From: Kordiimonadaceae bacterium
GTDB lineage: Bacteria; Pseudomonadota; Alphaproteobacteria; Sphingomonadales; Kordiimonadaceae
Reading direction: 5' to 3'
Assembly (NCBI GenBank): GCA_014238195.1
Contig: JABABO010000403.1
Location: 1 to 25,646 of the forward strand
Length of the DNA stretch: 25,646 nucleotides
Part shown: one piece after another, positions 24,709 through 25,646 of the stretch
Layout of the letters: every line of letters begins with the position of its first letter
Numbering within the stretch: the first letter of the stretch is position 1
The notes under the pieces: model-generated
Database searches by the model: none
Seen by the model: only the letters and a program-made list of their open reading frames with translations
Told to the model about the DNA's origin: nothing
Program-made: the position numbers and the translations under genes

Positions 24709-25575
24709 ATGACCGACTACCCTACTACCACAATCACTGAGGCGTTCTTAGAAAATATCCAAACGGGACTAGGTCCTGTTAAACTATACAGCCGCTGTTG
24801 GACACCTACTCAGCCTGCCAAGGCCGTTGTGTTGATTGTGCATGGCCTTGGGGAGCATTGCCAGCGCTATAATCACGTTGCTCGTAACTTGAATACACGG
24901 GGGTACCGTGTTTATGCCCTTGATCATTTGGGCCATGGAAAATCAGATGGACACCGCGTGTTTGTAGATCGCTTTAACGACTATCATACAGGTGTCACAG
25001 CTTTATATGAAAAAGCCAAAGCAGAAAATAGCGCAGTACCCATTTTTATTATTGGTCACAGCATGGGCGGCCTTATTACCGCAACATGGCTGTTGGAACA
25101 TCAAGCGAAAATAAAAGCCTGCGTCCTGTCTGGTCCCGCGATTAAAGCCAGTGAAGAGCCAAATATAATTACGCGCTTCATCGGTAATTTCTTATCGCGC
25201 TTTTTTCCCAAAACAGGGTTGCTAGCACTTGATGCAACAAGCGTAAGCCGTGACAAATCAGTCGTTGATACCTATCTGTCCGACCCGCTTGTTCACAGCG
25301 GCAAAATCCCCGCCAGATTAGCGATGGAACTGCTAAGCACAATGAAAGATATTCAAGCGCGCGCAGGCGAAATTATCCTGCCCCTGTTGCTTATGCATGC
25401 TGGGCAAGACCGTTTAACCGCTGTTGATGGGTCAAAATTTTTGCACGAAAAAGCAGGCTCCACGGATAAAACCCTCAAAATATACCCTGACCTTTATCAT
25501 GAGATTTTTAACGAACCCGAACAAGATGAGGTTCTCGCCGATATGGGTGTCTGGCTTGACAAGCACATGGGCTAA
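24709..25575 (+). CDS. Alpha/beta hydrolase, monoacylglycerol lipase-like
   Basis: Serine hydrolase of 288 residues in the monoglyceride lipase/lysophospholipase (Hydrolase_4) family. It would release the last fatty acid from monoacylglycerol, leaving glycerol. The family features are clear: HGLGEH at 45-50 for the oxyanion hole, GHSMGG with nucleophile Ser118, Asp234 in AGQDRLT, and His264 in YPDLYHEIFNE, which completes the triad. No signal peptide is visible, so it is cytoplasmic. It starts 6 bases after the patatin lipase stop, so the two are co-transcribed and probably act in sequence on stored lipid. Lysophospholipase activity is the main alternative. No terminator follows; a tandem repeat begins 5 bases after the stop. 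Confidence 0.9.
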   Translation: MTDYPTTTITEAFLENIQTGLGPVKLYSRCWTPTQPAKAVVLIVHGLGEHCQRYNHVARNLNTRGYRVYALDHLGHGKSDGHRVFVDRFNDYHTGVTALYEKAKAENSAVPIFIIGHSMGGLITATWLLEHQAKIKACVLSGPAIKASEEPNIITRFIGNFLSRFFPKTGLLALDATSVSRDKSVVDTYLSDPLVHSGKIPARLAMELLSTMKDIQARAGEIILPLLLMHAGQDRLTAVDGSKFLHEKAGSTDKTLKIYPDLYHEIFNEPEQDEVLADMGVWLDKHMG

Positions 25576-25580
25576 AACCA

Positions 25581-25646
25581 CAGGAGAGATAACAGGAGAG
25601 ATAACAGGAGAGATAACAGGAGAGATAACAGGAGAGATAACAGGAG
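25581..25646 (+). repeat. 12-base tandem repeat carrying Shine-Dalgarno-like motifs, cut by the window end
   Basis: The unit CAGGAGAGATAA is repeated five full times (25581-25640) with a further half copy to the window end, all identical. Each unit contains AGGAG, a strong Shine-Dalgarno core, and no ATG. One reading frame is closed by TAA in every unit, while the other two stay open (RRDN and GEIT repeats) but have no visible start. The true extent lies beyond the window. Confidence 0.95.

Noticed and set aside
25581..25646. A CRISPR array
   Set aside because: The 12-base units are directly abutting with no spacers and are far shorter than CRISPR repeats.

Overview
All genes in this window lie on the + strand. 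There are 13 complete protein-coding genes and no RNA gene, insertion sequence or CRISPR array that I can see. Three TonB-dependent outer-membrane receptors, several Sec signal peptides and two Fur-box-like sites indicate a Gram-negative bacterium. The moderate base composition (roughly mid-40s % G+C by eye), the receptor types and the storage-lipid genes fit a marine proteobacterium. An alphaproteobacterium near Kordiimonadales/Emcibacter is my guess, but a gammaproteobacterium is not excluded.

Layout. 1-579 is a thymidine kinase. A 371-base gap follows, with a short palindrome but no gene. 951-2087 is a secreted PhoD-type metallophosphatase, followed by a large Oar-like TonB-dependent receptor (2154-5441) that ends in a clear terminator. 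5602-7551 is a polytopic membrane protein with a periplasmic alkaline-phosphatase-superfamily (sulfatase/phosphoethanolamine transferase-like) domain. 7669-9795 is a siderophore-type TonB receptor preceded by two Fur-box-like sequences and followed by a terminator.

9933-13752 is the most unusual part. A periplasmic solute-binding protein with no transporter genes is followed 52 bases later by a membrane hybrid histidine kinase. The kinase's receiver domain is followed by a cysteine-repeat linker and a C-terminal BLUF (blue light using FAD) domain that keeps the flavin-site Tyr, Asn and Gln. I infer a sensor that joins a periplasmic ligand signal with blue light on one phosphorelay protein. 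A third TonB receptor (13978-16590, with terminator) and a nitroreductase (16719-17396) come next.

17584-25575 is a compact neutral-lipid operon: a HAD-phosphatase/PlsC fusion, PlsB, a wax ester synthase/diacylglycerol acyltransferase, a patatin-type triacylglycerol lipase with a DUF3336 N-terminus, and a monoacylglycerol lipase. Together they could build triacylglycerol or wax from glycerol-3-phosphate and break it down again. Only phosphatidate phosphatase is not obviously assigned, and the HAD domain is a candidate. Two of the enzymes carry histone-like Lys/Ala/Pro tails. The window ends inside a 12-base tandem repeat whose every unit contains a Shine-Dalgarno-like AGGAG.
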